Below, in pieces: positions 1-5,522 of a DNA stretch of 5,522 nucleotides. Both the position numbers and the translations under genes were made by a program. How positions within the stretch are numbered: the first letter of the stretch is position 1; every line of letters starts with the position of its first letter. Under the pieces are notes generated by a model. It did no database searches and was not told the origin of the DNA. It was given only the letters and a program-made list of their open reading frames with translations. The DNA comes from Lutispora sp. (GTDB taxonomy: Bacteria; Bacillota; Clostridia; Lutisporales; Lutisporaceae), in assembly GCA_030834765.1 (NCBI GenBank), contig JAUQXG010000291.1:1-5522 (forward strand). Reading direction: 5' to 3'.

Positions 1-1383
1 ATTATTGTAATATTAAATGATAACACGATGTCTATATCTAAAAATATTGGCAGCTTAAAAAACCATCTAACCAAATTACGTGCCAATCCATCCTATTTTA
101 AATTTAAAGATGAGGTTGAACTGTTGCTAAAAAAGATACCGGTAATAGGGAACTCTTTATATAAAATTGCTGAAAAGTCAAAGAATTGGCTTAAATATCT
201 TATTGTGCCAGGAATAATGTTTGAAGAATTAGGCTTTAAATACTTTGGTCCTATAGATGGTCATAATATTCAAGAAATAGAAGCTATATTAAATAGCGGG
301 AAAACTTATAAGGATAAGCCGGTCTTAATACACATGGTAACAAAAAAAGGAAAAGGCTATGATAAAGCAGAAATCAACCCAAATAAGTTCCATAGTATAA
401 GTCCTTTTGTAATTGAAACAGGTGAAATAAAAAAGAAAAGTAGTAAGATAAGTTATTCAAATATTTTTGGGAACAAAATGGTAGAAATAGCTGCTAAAAA
501 TTCAAAGCTAGTTGCGGTTACAGCTGCAATGCCTGATGGAACAGGGTTAACAGAATTTGCAATCAAGTTTAGAGACAGATTTTTCGATGTTGGTATAACT
601 GAGCAGCACGCAGTTACCTTTTGTGCTGGTTTAGCTATTGGAGGTTATTCTCCTGTATTTGCAGTTTATTCTACTTTTCTACAAAGAGCATATGATCAAA
701 TTTTGCAAGATGTATGTATGCAAAAGCTTCCAGTAGTCTTTGCTATTGATCGAGCTGGTCTTGTAGGCAGCGACGGAGAAACCCATCATGGTGTCTTTGA
801 TATATCTTTTCTTAGGCAAATGCCCAACCTCACTATAATGAGCCCAAAAGATGGAGCAGAGCTTGAAAGTATGTTAGAACTGGCAGTTAATCTAAATGGG
901 CCTGCAGCAATACGTTATCCAAGAGGAAACGAAAGCTTATATGACATGCAGAGCAGTGAAATTGTTTATGGCAAAAGCGAATTAATTGTAGACGGCAAGG
1001 ATGGTATAATCATTGCTGAAGGGAAAATGGTGTATACTGCATTAGAAGTATCTAAAAAGTTATTGATGGAAGGATATGAGTTTGGCGTACTAAATATCAG
1101 ATTTATTAAGCCTTTAGATGTAGATATACTAAAAGAAATTGGTAATAAGTATGAAAATGTGTATACTATAGAAGATAATATTAAAAATGGAGGTTTAGGT
1201 AGTGGAATATTAGATTATCTAAACAGCATAAACGCATCATCGAAAGTCAAAATATTTGGCTATGAAGATGAATTTATAACTCACGGTGAAGTAGACGAAC
1301 TTTTAGAATTGACAGGTATGGATACTGATAGTATTTTAAAGTCAATTTTATGTGATTTTAGAGGAGCAACCTATGGAAACTAG
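1..1383 (+). CDS. dxs: 1-deoxy-D-xylulose-5-phosphate synthase (DXS), 5' end cut by window
   Basis: DXS is a cytosolic thiamine-diphosphate enzyme that condenses pyruvate with glyceraldehyde 3-phosphate, the first step of the MEP isoprenoid pathway; its product also feeds thiamine and pyridoxal synthesis. The reading frame is open from base 1 and begins with IIVILNDN, the conserved segment just before MSIS in this family, so the ATG at 28 is internal and not the start. About 460 residues are present; roughly 160-175 N-terminal residues, including the GDG thiamine-binding motif, lie outside the window. Visible family motifs are GPIDGH (247-264), FDVGITEQHAV with the catalytic Glu codon at 601-603, STFLQRAYDQ (670-699), DRAGLVGSDGETHHG (748-792) and RYPRGN (913-930), followed by the C-terminal transketolase-like domain with KPLD and EDN. 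NDNTMS has Thr where Glu is more usual, a minor change. The C-terminus is complete, and the last 11 bases overlap tlyA, which suggests translational coupling. Confidence 0.96.
   Translation: MIVILNDNTMSISKNIGSLKNHLTKLRANPSYFKFKDEVELLLKKIPVIGNSLYKIAEKSKNWLKYLIVPGIMFEELGFKYFGPIDGHNIQEIEAILNSGKTYKDKPVLIHMVTKKGKGYDKAEINPNKFHSISPFVIETGEIKKKSSKISYSNIFGNKMVEIAAKNSKLVAVTAAMPDGTGLTEFAIKFRDRFFDVGITEQHAVTFCAGLAIGGYSPVFAVYSTFLQRAYDQILQDVCMQKLPVVFAIDRAGLVGSDGETHHGVFDISFLRQMPNLTIMSPKDGAELESMLELAVNLNGPAAIRYPRGNESLYDMQSSEIVYGKSELIVDGKDGIIIAEGKMVYTALEVSKKLLMEGYEFGVLNIRFIKPLDVDILKEIGNKYENVYTIEDNIKNGGLGSGILDYLNSINASSKVKIFGYEDEFITHGEVDELLELTGMDTDSILKSILCDFRGATYGN
1360..1366 (+). promoter_or_regulatory. Ribosome binding site that fixes the tlyA start
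   Basis: AGAGGAG lies 6 bases before ATG 1373, inside the dxs coding region. It supports 1373 as the start over an in-frame GTG at 1352, which has no SD and would add seven residues (MILEEQP) before the usual N-terminus of the family. Confidence 0.75.
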
Positions 1384-2197
1384 TAAAGAAAGATTAGATA
1401 ATTTAATTACAAAATTAGGTCTTTCTGAAAGTCGAGAAAGAGCGCAAAGTCAAATAATGGCGGGAAATGTATTTGTTAATGGACAAAAAATAGATAAACC
1501 CGGCACAAAAATCAATACAGATTCCAAAATAGAAGTCAAAGGAAAACCATTACCTTATGTCAGCAGAGGCGGACTAAAGCTAGAGAAGGCCATAAAAGAA
1601 TTTGATATAAATTTACAAGGCACATTAGCTATGGATGTAGGAGCTTCCACTGGAGGTTTCACAGATTGCATGCTTCAAAATGGTGCTAAAAAGGTTTATG
1701 CCGTAGATGTTGGTTATGGACAACTAGCATGGAAGCTTAGAACGGATGAAAGGGTTATATGTTTAGAGAGAACGAATGTAAGATATTTAACAGATGAAGT
1801 TATAAAAGAATTAGTGGATTTTGTATCTATTGATGTATCATTTATTTCTTTAACCAAAGTGCTGCCAGCTATATGGAAGTTATTAAATCAAAACGGTAAA
1901 ATAATATGTCTTATAAAACCTCAATTTGAAGCTGGAAGAGATAAAATAGGTAAAAAAGGTGTAGTAAGAGATAAAGAAGTTCATATTGAAGTAATAAATA
2001 ATGTAGTAAAGTTCTGCATTGAGAGCTTGAATTCCCAGATCATAGGTCTTACCTATTCTCCAATAAAAGGCCCGGAAGGGAATATAGAATATTTATTATA
2101 TATAAAAAAAGTACAGCCTGAGCTATTAAATGATGAAATGAATGATTGCTGTGATTTAATTAAAAAGGTTGTAAATGAAGCTAACGAAAATTTGTAA
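1373..2197 (+). CDS. tlyA: TlyA family rRNA (cytidine-2'-O)-methyltransferase / hemolysin A homologue
   Basis: TlyA proteins use S-adenosylmethionine to 2'-O-methylate rRNA cytidines; in mycobacteria these are in 16S and 23S rRNA and affect capreomycin sensitivity. The older name hemolysin A is still used. The 274-residue length is typical. Residues 1-60 form an S4-type RNA-binding domain (KERLDNLI, VFVNGQKIDKPG). A linker PYVSRGGLKL (61-70) leads into an FtsJ/RrmJ-like Rossmann methyltransferase. The SAM-binding motif I is DVGASTGGFTD (88-98), followed by AVDVGYGQL (110-118), SIDVSFISL (152-160), LIKPQFEAG (180-188) and GNIEYLLYIKK (236-246). K69, D154, K182 and E239 match the expected K-D-K-E catalytic tetrad. 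The start overlaps the dxs end. The stop is buried in a hairpin. Whether this homologue modifies 16S, 23S or both cannot be told from sequence. Confidence 0.94.
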   Translation: METSKERLDNLITKLGLSESRERAQSQIMAGNVFVNGQKIDKPGTKINTDSKIEVKGKPLPYVSRGGLKLEKAIKEFDINLQGTLAMDVGASTGGFTDCMLQNGAKKVYAVDVGYGQLAWKLRTDERVICLERTNVRYLTDEVIKELVDFVSIDVSFISLTKVLPAIWKLLNQNGKIICLIKPQFEAGRDKIGKKGVVRDKEVHIEVINNVVKFCIESLNSQIIGLTYSPIKGPEGNIEYLLYIKKVQPELLNDEMNDCCDLIKKVVNEANENL

Positions 2198-2225
2198 TTT
2201 TTACAAATTTTTTGTTTTATTTTAT
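2187..2225 (+). terminator. Possible weak intrinsic terminator after tlyA
   Basis: A perfect 11-bp inverted repeat, AAAATTTGTAA (2187-2197) and TTACAAATTTT (2201-2211) with a TTT loop, overlaps the tlyA stop codon. It is followed by a T-rich run. The stem has only one G-C pair, so stability is low and termination may be partial. It could separate dxs-tlyA transcription from nadK-argR-recN, or simply act as an mRNA 3' end stabiliser. Confidence 0.45.
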
Positions 2226-2330
2226 TTTTTTAAAAAATCTATAGATAAAGTAAAATTTTTCATATAGAATTGAAGTAATGTAATGTGTATTATTTTATGA
2301 ATATTTGCAATTTATTCTAATAGGAACTGG

Positions 2331-2351
2331 ATGGTGTTAAACATCGAATGA
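2331..2351 (+). CDS. Possible 6-codon minicistron coupled to nadK
   Basis: ATG 2331 opens a six-residue frame (MVLNIE) whose TGA (2349-2351) overlaps the nadK ATG as ATGA. AGGA at 2322-2325 lies 5 bases upstream of it. nadK itself has only a weak SD-like GGTG at 2333-2336. The frame is so short that chance is a real possibility. The reason to list it is that argR shows the same arrangement in a much clearer form. Confidence 0.2.
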   Translation: MVLNIE

Positions 2352-2704
2352 AAATAGGAATTATACCTAACTTAAGTAAAGATGCTGATTTAAAAATAAC
2401 AGGTTGTTTGTATCATTGGTTAAAAGAAAAGCAGGATATTCAAGTTATTCTAAATGAAAATATAGCTTCCATAATAAGCGAATCTTGTGAAGGCTGTACA
2501 CAAGAGCTTATGTTTGCAAGTAGTGATGTGATAATTGTTTTAGGCGGTGATGGTACGCTCCTAAGTGTTGCTAGACTGGCTACTATCTATAATGTCCCAT
2601 TGTTTGGTATAAATTTAGGGCATCTAGGTTTTTTGACACAAGCTGAATTAAGCAATATGTTTGAGGAATTAGATAAGTTTCTTGCAGGAGAATATACTAT
2701 CTAA
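2348..2704 (+). CDS. nadK: NAD kinase, N-terminal half (118 aa, ends at the premature stop)
   Basis: This part encodes the N-terminal alpha/beta domain of NAD kinase. It starts with MKIGIIPN, the usual family N-terminus, which supports ATG 2348. The phosphate-binding and catalytic GGDGT is at residues 66-70 (catalytic Asp 68), and GINLGHLGFL is at 87-96. It ends with LAGEYTI, at about the point where the chain would enter the C-terminal beta domain. Made alone it lacks most of the NAD site and should be inactive unless it pairs with the second half. Confidence 0.75.
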   Translation: MKIGIIPNLSKDADLKITGCLYHWLKEKQDIQVILNENIASIISESCEGCTQELMFASSDVIIVLGGDGTLLSVARLATIYNVPLFGINLGHLGFLTQAELSNMFEELDKFLAGEYTI

Positions 2705-2710
2705 AAGCGG

Positions 2711-3205
2711 ATGATGCTAGAAGCCAAAATCGAAAAAGATAATATTCAATCAGAAAAGTTTATAGCACTAAATGATATTGGAATAGCAAGGGCACCTTGC
2801 TCAAGAATTCTTAGATATAAAATATTTGTAAATGATAATTTTGTTGATCTTTACTCGGCGGATGGTTTAGTTATTTCAAGCCCAACTGGTTCTACAGCTT
2901 ATTCTCTTTCTGCGGGTGGTCCCATTGTAAGTCCAAATGTAGAGGCTTTAATTATTACTCCTATTTGTTCTCATACATTGCATTCTAGATCTATTGTAAT
3001 ATCTAGCAATGATGTCGTAAGAATTGAAACCTGTATAAATGACATTGAAGTTATGCTTTCTGTCGATGGACAACATGGATACAAGCTAGAATCAAGTGAT
3101 GTCGTTACTATAAAAAAGTCTCAACATTATGCTAGCTTAATTAAGCTAAAACAGAGGAACTTCTTTGAAGTCCTAAGAGAGAAAATATCTGAAAAATGGA
3201 ACTGA
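2711..3205 (+). CDS. nadK: NAD kinase, C-terminal half (164 aa, possible restart product)
   Basis: This is the C-terminal beta-rich domain of NAD kinase, in the same frame as the first half and beginning six bases after its stop. ATG codons at 2711 and 2714 could allow re-initiation. The nearest good SD-like sequence, GCAGGAG (2684-2690), is 20 bases away, so independent initiation would be weak, though a ribosome ending at 2704 could restart. Conserved pieces by residue of this half are ALND (19-22, the NE/D motif), DGLVISSPTGSTAYSLSAGGPIVSP (51-75, NAD binding) and VDGQ (118-121). The expected family C-terminus is present. In an intact gene this is not a separate protein. Confidence 0.6.
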   Translation: MMLEAKIEKDNIQSEKFIALNDIGIARAPCSRILRYKIFVNDNFVDLYSADGLVISSPTGSTAYSLSAGGPIVSPNVEALIITPICSHTLHSRSIVISSNDVVRIETCINDIEVMLSVDGQHGYKLESSDVVTIKKSQHYASLIKLKQRNFFEVLREKISEKWN

Positions 3206-3266
3206 TAAACTAGTTTTTAGTTTTATATTTGGAGGGGAAAGTCTGAAAGAACTTACTAGAAATATG

Positions 3267-3276
3267 AAGGAGGTGA
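3267..3276 (+). promoter_or_regulatory. Perfect 10-base Shine-Dalgarno for the argR leader ORF
   Basis: AAGGAGGTGA is fully complementary to the usual Firmicute 16S rRNA 3' tail. It lies 7 bases before ATG 3284 and 57 bases before the argR ATG at 3334, so it serves the small leader frame rather than argR. It is the strongest SD in the window. Confidence 0.75.
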
Positions 3277-3279
3277 CGG

Positions 3280-3327
3280 GTCCATGCTAGATATTTCATC
3301 GTATTTTGTGCAACTTGAAGCATGGGC
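3280..3327 (+). promoter_or_regulatory. mRNA hairpin spanning the argR leader ORF
   Basis: GTCCATGCT (3280-3288) can pair with AGCATGGGC (3319-3327) over nine base pairs, including one U-G pair, with a 30-base loop. The 5' arm contains the leader start codon and the 3' arm ends 6 bases before the argR ATG. The SD at 3267-3276 remains outside the stem. The structure could modulate leader initiation and hence coupled argR translation. The pairing is seen by eye; no folding energy was computed. Confidence 0.4.
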
Positions 3328-3337
3328 ATATATATGA
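3284..3337 (+). CDS. 17-residue leader peptide overlapping the argR start
   Basis: The frame encodes [17 protein letters not shown] and ends in TGA (3335-3337), which overlaps the argR ATG (3334-3336) as ATGA. Its SD is perfect and well spaced, whereas argR has only a GGG at 3324-3326 as a possible SD. The layout points to translational coupling: ribosomes that finish the leader restart at argR. The peptide has no Arg codon, so it is not a classic arginine attenuator, and I recognise no homologue. It could also be a mere ribosome-loading device whose peptide has no role. It is in a different frame from argR, so an N-terminal extension of ArgR would need a frameshift; the standard ArgR N-terminus at 3334 argues against that. 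Confidence 0.55.
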   Translation: MLDISSYFVQLEAWAYI

Positions 3338-3783
3338 AAATCTCGAGGCATGCCAAAATAATTGAAATAATTGAGAAACTTGTCATTGAAACACAAGAAG
3401 AATTGGCTGAGGAATTAAAAAAAAGTGGCATTAATGTAACTCAGGCCACGGTATCAAGAGATATAAAAGAATTAAGATTAATCAAGGTTTTATCTGAAGA
3501 AGGAAGGTATAGATATGCTTCATTAAGAGAGCATGACAATACACTAAGCGAAAGATTAATTAAAGTCTATAAGGAGTCCATTCTAAATATTGATTATTCT
3601 GGGAACATGATTGCCATTAAAACATTTCCAGGCGCTGCGGCGGCAGTAGGAGAAGCTATAGATGCATTTTCTATTCATTCAATTGTAGGTACAATTGCAG
3701 GCGATAATACAATCTTTATTCTTATTAGAAATCAAAACGAAGTAGAAACCGTAGTAGATAAATTTAAAAAGCTTATGAAATAG
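3334..3783 (+). CDS. argR: Arginine repressor ArgR/AhrC
   Basis: ArgR is a hexameric, arginine-sensing transcription factor that represses arginine biosynthesis and, in Bacillus-type bacteria, activates catabolism. The 149-residue product has the normal length. Residues 1-65 form the winged helix-turn-helix, starting [13 protein letters not shown] with TQEELAEEL (20-28) and the recognition segment [19 protein letters not shown] (34-52, Ser41-Arg42). A linker leads to the oligomerisation and arginine-binding domain, with [14 protein letters not shown] (97-110) and [10 protein letters not shown] (119-128). Asp123 fits the arginine-contacting Asp; the following residue is Asn where E. coli has a second Asp. 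I chose 3334 over the in-frame ATG at 3322 because the family starts at MKISRHAK and because of the ATGA overlap with the leader frame. recN follows after 8 bases. No convincing ARG box was found upstream. Confidence 0.95.
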   Translation: MKISRHAKIIEIIEKLVIETQEELAEELKKSGINVTQATVSRDIKELRLIKVLSEEGRYRYASLREHDNTLSERLIKVYKESILNIDYSGNMIAIKTFPGAAAAVGEAIDAFSIHSIVGTIAGDNTIFILIRNQNEVETVVDKFKKLMK

Positions 3784-3787
3784 GTGA
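3782..3787 (+). promoter_or_regulatory. Ribosome binding site of recN
   Basis: AGGTGA overlaps the argR stop codon (TAG, 3781-3783) and lies 4 bases before ATG 3792. It confirms the recN start and indicates coupled translation with argR. Confidence 0.65.
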
Positions 3788-3791
3788 AGAT

Positions 3792-5480
3792 ATGCTGCTT
3801 GAAATTAGCATTAAGAATTTTGTAATAATTAAAGAAGAAACCATAAGTTTCGAAAATGGTCTGAACATTATTACAGGTGAAACTGGATCAGGAAAATCAT
3901 TGATTATTGATTGTATTAGTGCTCTTTGTGGTGGTAAGTTTGCTAAGGAAAATATTAGAACTGGAGAATCTCGCGCATTTGTACAAGCTCTATTTTACAT
4001 AGGCAATAATCATATAGTAAAAGAAATCATGTGCGAAAATGGAATAATAGAGGATACTGAAGACCAATTAGTAATATCAAGAGAAATCAATGAAAGTGGT
4101 CGGACTTCGTGCAGAGTGAATGGTCAAATCGTAACACTTACGATTGTGAAGAAATTAACTCAGTTTCTAGTTGATATTATAGGGCAAAACGAACATCAGT
4201 TATTATTCAATATTAATAATCATATTAATTTTTTGGATCAATATGGGGAAGAAAGTACAATTCTTTTAAAAGAAGACATGAAAGAAATTGTGGGTAAAAT
4301 AAAGCTTCTTACTGAAAAACTTAATAAGCTGAACGTTGATAACCAAGAAAGAGAACGAAAGATTGACTTACTAAATTTTCAAATAGATGAAATAAATAAA
4401 GCTAACCTAAAAGTTGATGAGGAAGAAATCTTAAAAAATAGAAGATTAATATTGATTCATGCAGAAAAACTGTATAATAGCATATGCTATATATACGATG
4501 ATTTATATAATGGAGCAAGTTCTCCAAGTGCAATTGATAAAATTAATAGTTCAATAAATCATATGAATGAAATAGTAAGCATAGATGATAAAATAAATAG
4601 TTTTAAAACTGTGATAGAAACTGCTTTGTATTCATTAGATGACATAAAGCATGAGTTAAGAAATTATAAGGATAATATTGAAATTAATGATGACGAAGTA
4701 AATGAAATCGAAGAAAGATTACACTTGATTAGCAAATTAAAAAGAAAATACGGGAATACTATAAAACAAATAATAGAATATAAAAGTTCTATGGAAGCTG
4801 ACTATAATCAATTAATAAATAGCGAGCAAATAGCCAACAATTTGTTAGTTGAGATTAATAACTATAATTTACAATATAAACAAAAATCAAAAGAATTATC
4901 AAATATAAGATTATCACTTTCAAAAAAGCTAGAAAATGAAGTTGAAAAAACTTTAGATGAATTAAATATGAAGGGTGCAAAGTTTATTATTTCTATAACT
5001 AGTAATGAAGATATAATAAGTTTTAATGGCATAGATAAAGTAGAATTTTTACTTTCATCTAATCCAGGTGAAGTTCCAAAGCCACTCATCAAAATTGCTT
5101 CTGGGGGAGAAATTTCAAGAGTGCTTTTATCAATAAAATATTGTTTGTTAAATAATCATAGTGGTTCTTGCTTGGTATTTGACGAGGTAGATGCAGGAAT
5201 TGGTGGTTTGACGGCTGATATAGTTGGTAAAAAATTAAAAAGCATATCTCAAAAAAGCCAAGGAATTTGCATCACTCATTTGCCACAAATAGCATCTTAT
5301 GGAGATAATCATATTCAAACACAAAAAATAATTGAAAAAGAAAAAACATATACTCTCATAAAAAATCTAAACTACGAAGAACGCATCATAGAAATATCAA
5401 GAATGCTGTCAGGAAATAAAGATGTTGAAATGTCATTATTACATGCCAAAGCATTATTAGAACAAAAAAAGCTTCCTTAA
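3792..5480 (+). CDS. recN: DNA repair ATPase RecN (SMC-like)
   Basis: RecN is an SMC-like ATPase recruited early to DNA double-strand breaks, where it helps tether ends for RecA-dependent recombination. The 562-residue length is typical and the gene is complete. The N-terminal head starts LLEISIKNFVIIKE and carries Walker A GETGSGKS (29-36); the Q-loop is IGQNEHQ with Gln132. The middle (about 155-390) is Lys/Glu/Asn/Ile-rich coiled coil, shorter than in true SMC proteins. The C-terminal head has the ABC signature ASGGEISR (436-443), Walker B LVFDEVDAG with Asp464-Glu465, and the switch THLPQIAS with His496. argR-recN is a conserved pair in Firmicutes. No LexA-type box is visible upstream, so expression probably comes from the operon. 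The last codons form the 5' arm of the terminator. Confidence 0.97.
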   Translation: MLLEISIKNFVIIKEETISFENGLNIITGETGSGKSLIIDCISALCGGKFAKENIRTGESRAFVQALFYIGNNHIVKEIMCENGIIEDTEDQLVISREINESGRTSCRVNGQIVTLTIVKKLTQFLVDIIGQNEHQLLFNINNHINFLDQYGEESTILLKEDMKEIVGKIKLLTEKLNKLNVDNQERERKIDLLNFQIDEINKANLKVDEEEILKNRRLILIHAEKLYNSICYIYDDLYNGASSPSAIDKINSSINHMNEIVSIDDKINSFKTVIETALYSLDDIKHELRNYKDNIEINDDEVNEIEERLHLISKLKRKYGNTIKQIIEYKSSMEADYNQLINSEQIANNLLVEINNYNLQYKQKSKELSNIRLSLSKKLENEVEKTLDELNMKGAKFIISITSNEDIISFNGIDKVEFLLSSNPGEVPKPLIKIASGGEISRVLLSIKYCLLNNHSGSCLVFDEVDAGIGGLTADIVGKKLKSISQKSQGICITHLPQIASYGDNHIQTQKIIEKEKTYTLIKNLNYEERIIEISRMLSGNKDVEMSLLHAKALLEQKKLP

Positions 5481-5502
5481 TAACAAGGAGGCTTTTTGTT
5501 TT
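5466..5502 (+). terminator. Intrinsic terminator at the end of recN
   Basis: AAAAAGCTTCCTT (5466-5478) pairs with AAGGAGGCTTTTT (5485-5497) over 13 bp including one G-U pair, with loop AATAAC, and is followed by GTTTT. The recN stop (5478-5480) lies at the stem/loop junction. Seven A residues before the GC core (5464-5470) would give a T-tract on the opposite strand, so the element could work in both directions. It marks the 3' end of the cluster. Confidence 0.85.
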
Positions 5503-5522
5503 AATAATATTCTCGTTAATCA

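Larger units (their letters stand above)
2348..3205 (+). pseudogene. nadK: NAD kinase gene interrupted by an in-frame TAA
   Basis: NAD kinase (PpnK) phosphorylates NAD to NADP using ATP or polyphosphate and is usually essential. Read through, the gene has 285 sense-equivalent positions, the normal family length, and both halves are in one frame. Codon 119 is TAA (2702-2704), in the context YTI-stop-KRMMLEA. E. coli NadK has YISEKRFLLEA at this place, so a single GAA to TAA change is the simplest reading. Sequence on both sides of the stop is well conserved: GGDGT and LGFL before, TGSTAYSLSAGG after. There is no sign of further decay. The lesion is therefore very recent, a base-call error, or tolerated because the halves are made separately or a second NAD kinase exists elsewhere. 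Its place between tlyA and argR is the normal one in Clostridia. Identity is certain; functional status is not. Confidence 0.85.

Noticed and set aside
2270..2298. Candidate sigma-A promoter TTGAAG - 17 - TTTTAT before nadK
   Set aside because: Each hexamer matches only four of six bases, and such matches are expected by chance in sequence this AT-rich; not strong enough to annotate.
2298..2318. Possible ARG box (TGAAT ... ATTCT) upstream of nadK
   Set aside because: The half-sites are 11 bases apart instead of the 4 expected for an ArgR operator half-site pair, and the surrounding match is poor.
2702..2704. Stop codon reassignment or selenocysteine/pyrrolysine recoding in nadK
   Set aside because: The codon is TAA, which is not the Sec (TGA) or Pyl (TAG) codon, and TAA is a genuine terminator for tlyA and recN in this same window.
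3207..3223. Small inverted repeat AAACTA / TAGTTT just after the nadK stop
   Set aside because: Only 6 bp with one G-C pair and no clean T-tract; too weak to call a terminator.
3322..3333. Upstream in-frame ATG (3322) as argR start
   Set aside because: It has no SD and adds MGIY before the standard ArgR N-terminus MKISRHAK.
3284..3337. Arginine attenuator in the argR leader
   Set aside because: The leader contains no Arg codon and no terminator/antiterminator pair is visible before argR.
3210..3431. 73-residue open frame on the minus strand across the nadK-argR gap and argR start
   Set aside because: It lies opposite the leader frame and the conserved argR N-terminus and resembles no family I know; it is a shadow of AT-rich coding sequence.
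4862..5092. 76-residue open frame on the minus strand within recN
   Set aside because: It lies entirely opposite conserved recN coding sequence and has no domain character.

Overview
The window is a strongly AT-rich, single-strand-coded stretch of bacterial chromosome. Its gene order is dxs - tlyA - nadK - argR - recN, all on the + strand. This order is a well-known conserved housekeeping cluster of Clostridia and related Firmicutes, where xseA/xseB/ispA usually lie upstream and spoIVB/spo0A downstream. The low GC, the strong Shine-Dalgarno (SD) sequences and the protein sequences fit an anaerobic clostridial-type Firmicute. The species cannot be named from the sequence alone. There is no mobile element, CRISPR array, tRNA or rRNA.

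Layout: bases 1-1383 are the 3' three-quarters of dxs (isoprenoid precursor synthesis), cut by the window edge. tlyA (rRNA 2'-O-methyltransferase, 1373-2197) overlaps the dxs end by 11 bases. An 11-bp AT-rich hairpin followed by a T-rich tract sits on the tlyA stop codon, followed by about 150 noncoding bases. nadK (NAD kinase, 2348-3205) has good full-length coding similarity but is interrupted by an in-frame TAA at 2702-2704, where relatives normally have Glu. A 128-base gap follows up to argR. It contains a 17-codon leader ORF (3284-3337) with a perfect 10-base SD, whose stop overlaps the argR start (ATGA). argR (arginine repressor, 3334-3783) is followed 8 bases later by recN (SMC-like DNA repair ATPase, 3792-5480). 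recN ends in a strong intrinsic terminator that overlaps its last codons.

The genes serve different pathways (isoprenoids, ribosome modification, NADP supply, arginine control, double-strand break repair) and probably share transcription rather than function. No new multi-gene system is visible. The two points that deserve attention are the nonsense codon that splits nadK exactly at its domain boundary, and the unusual leader-peptide/hairpin arrangement that appears to control argR translation.
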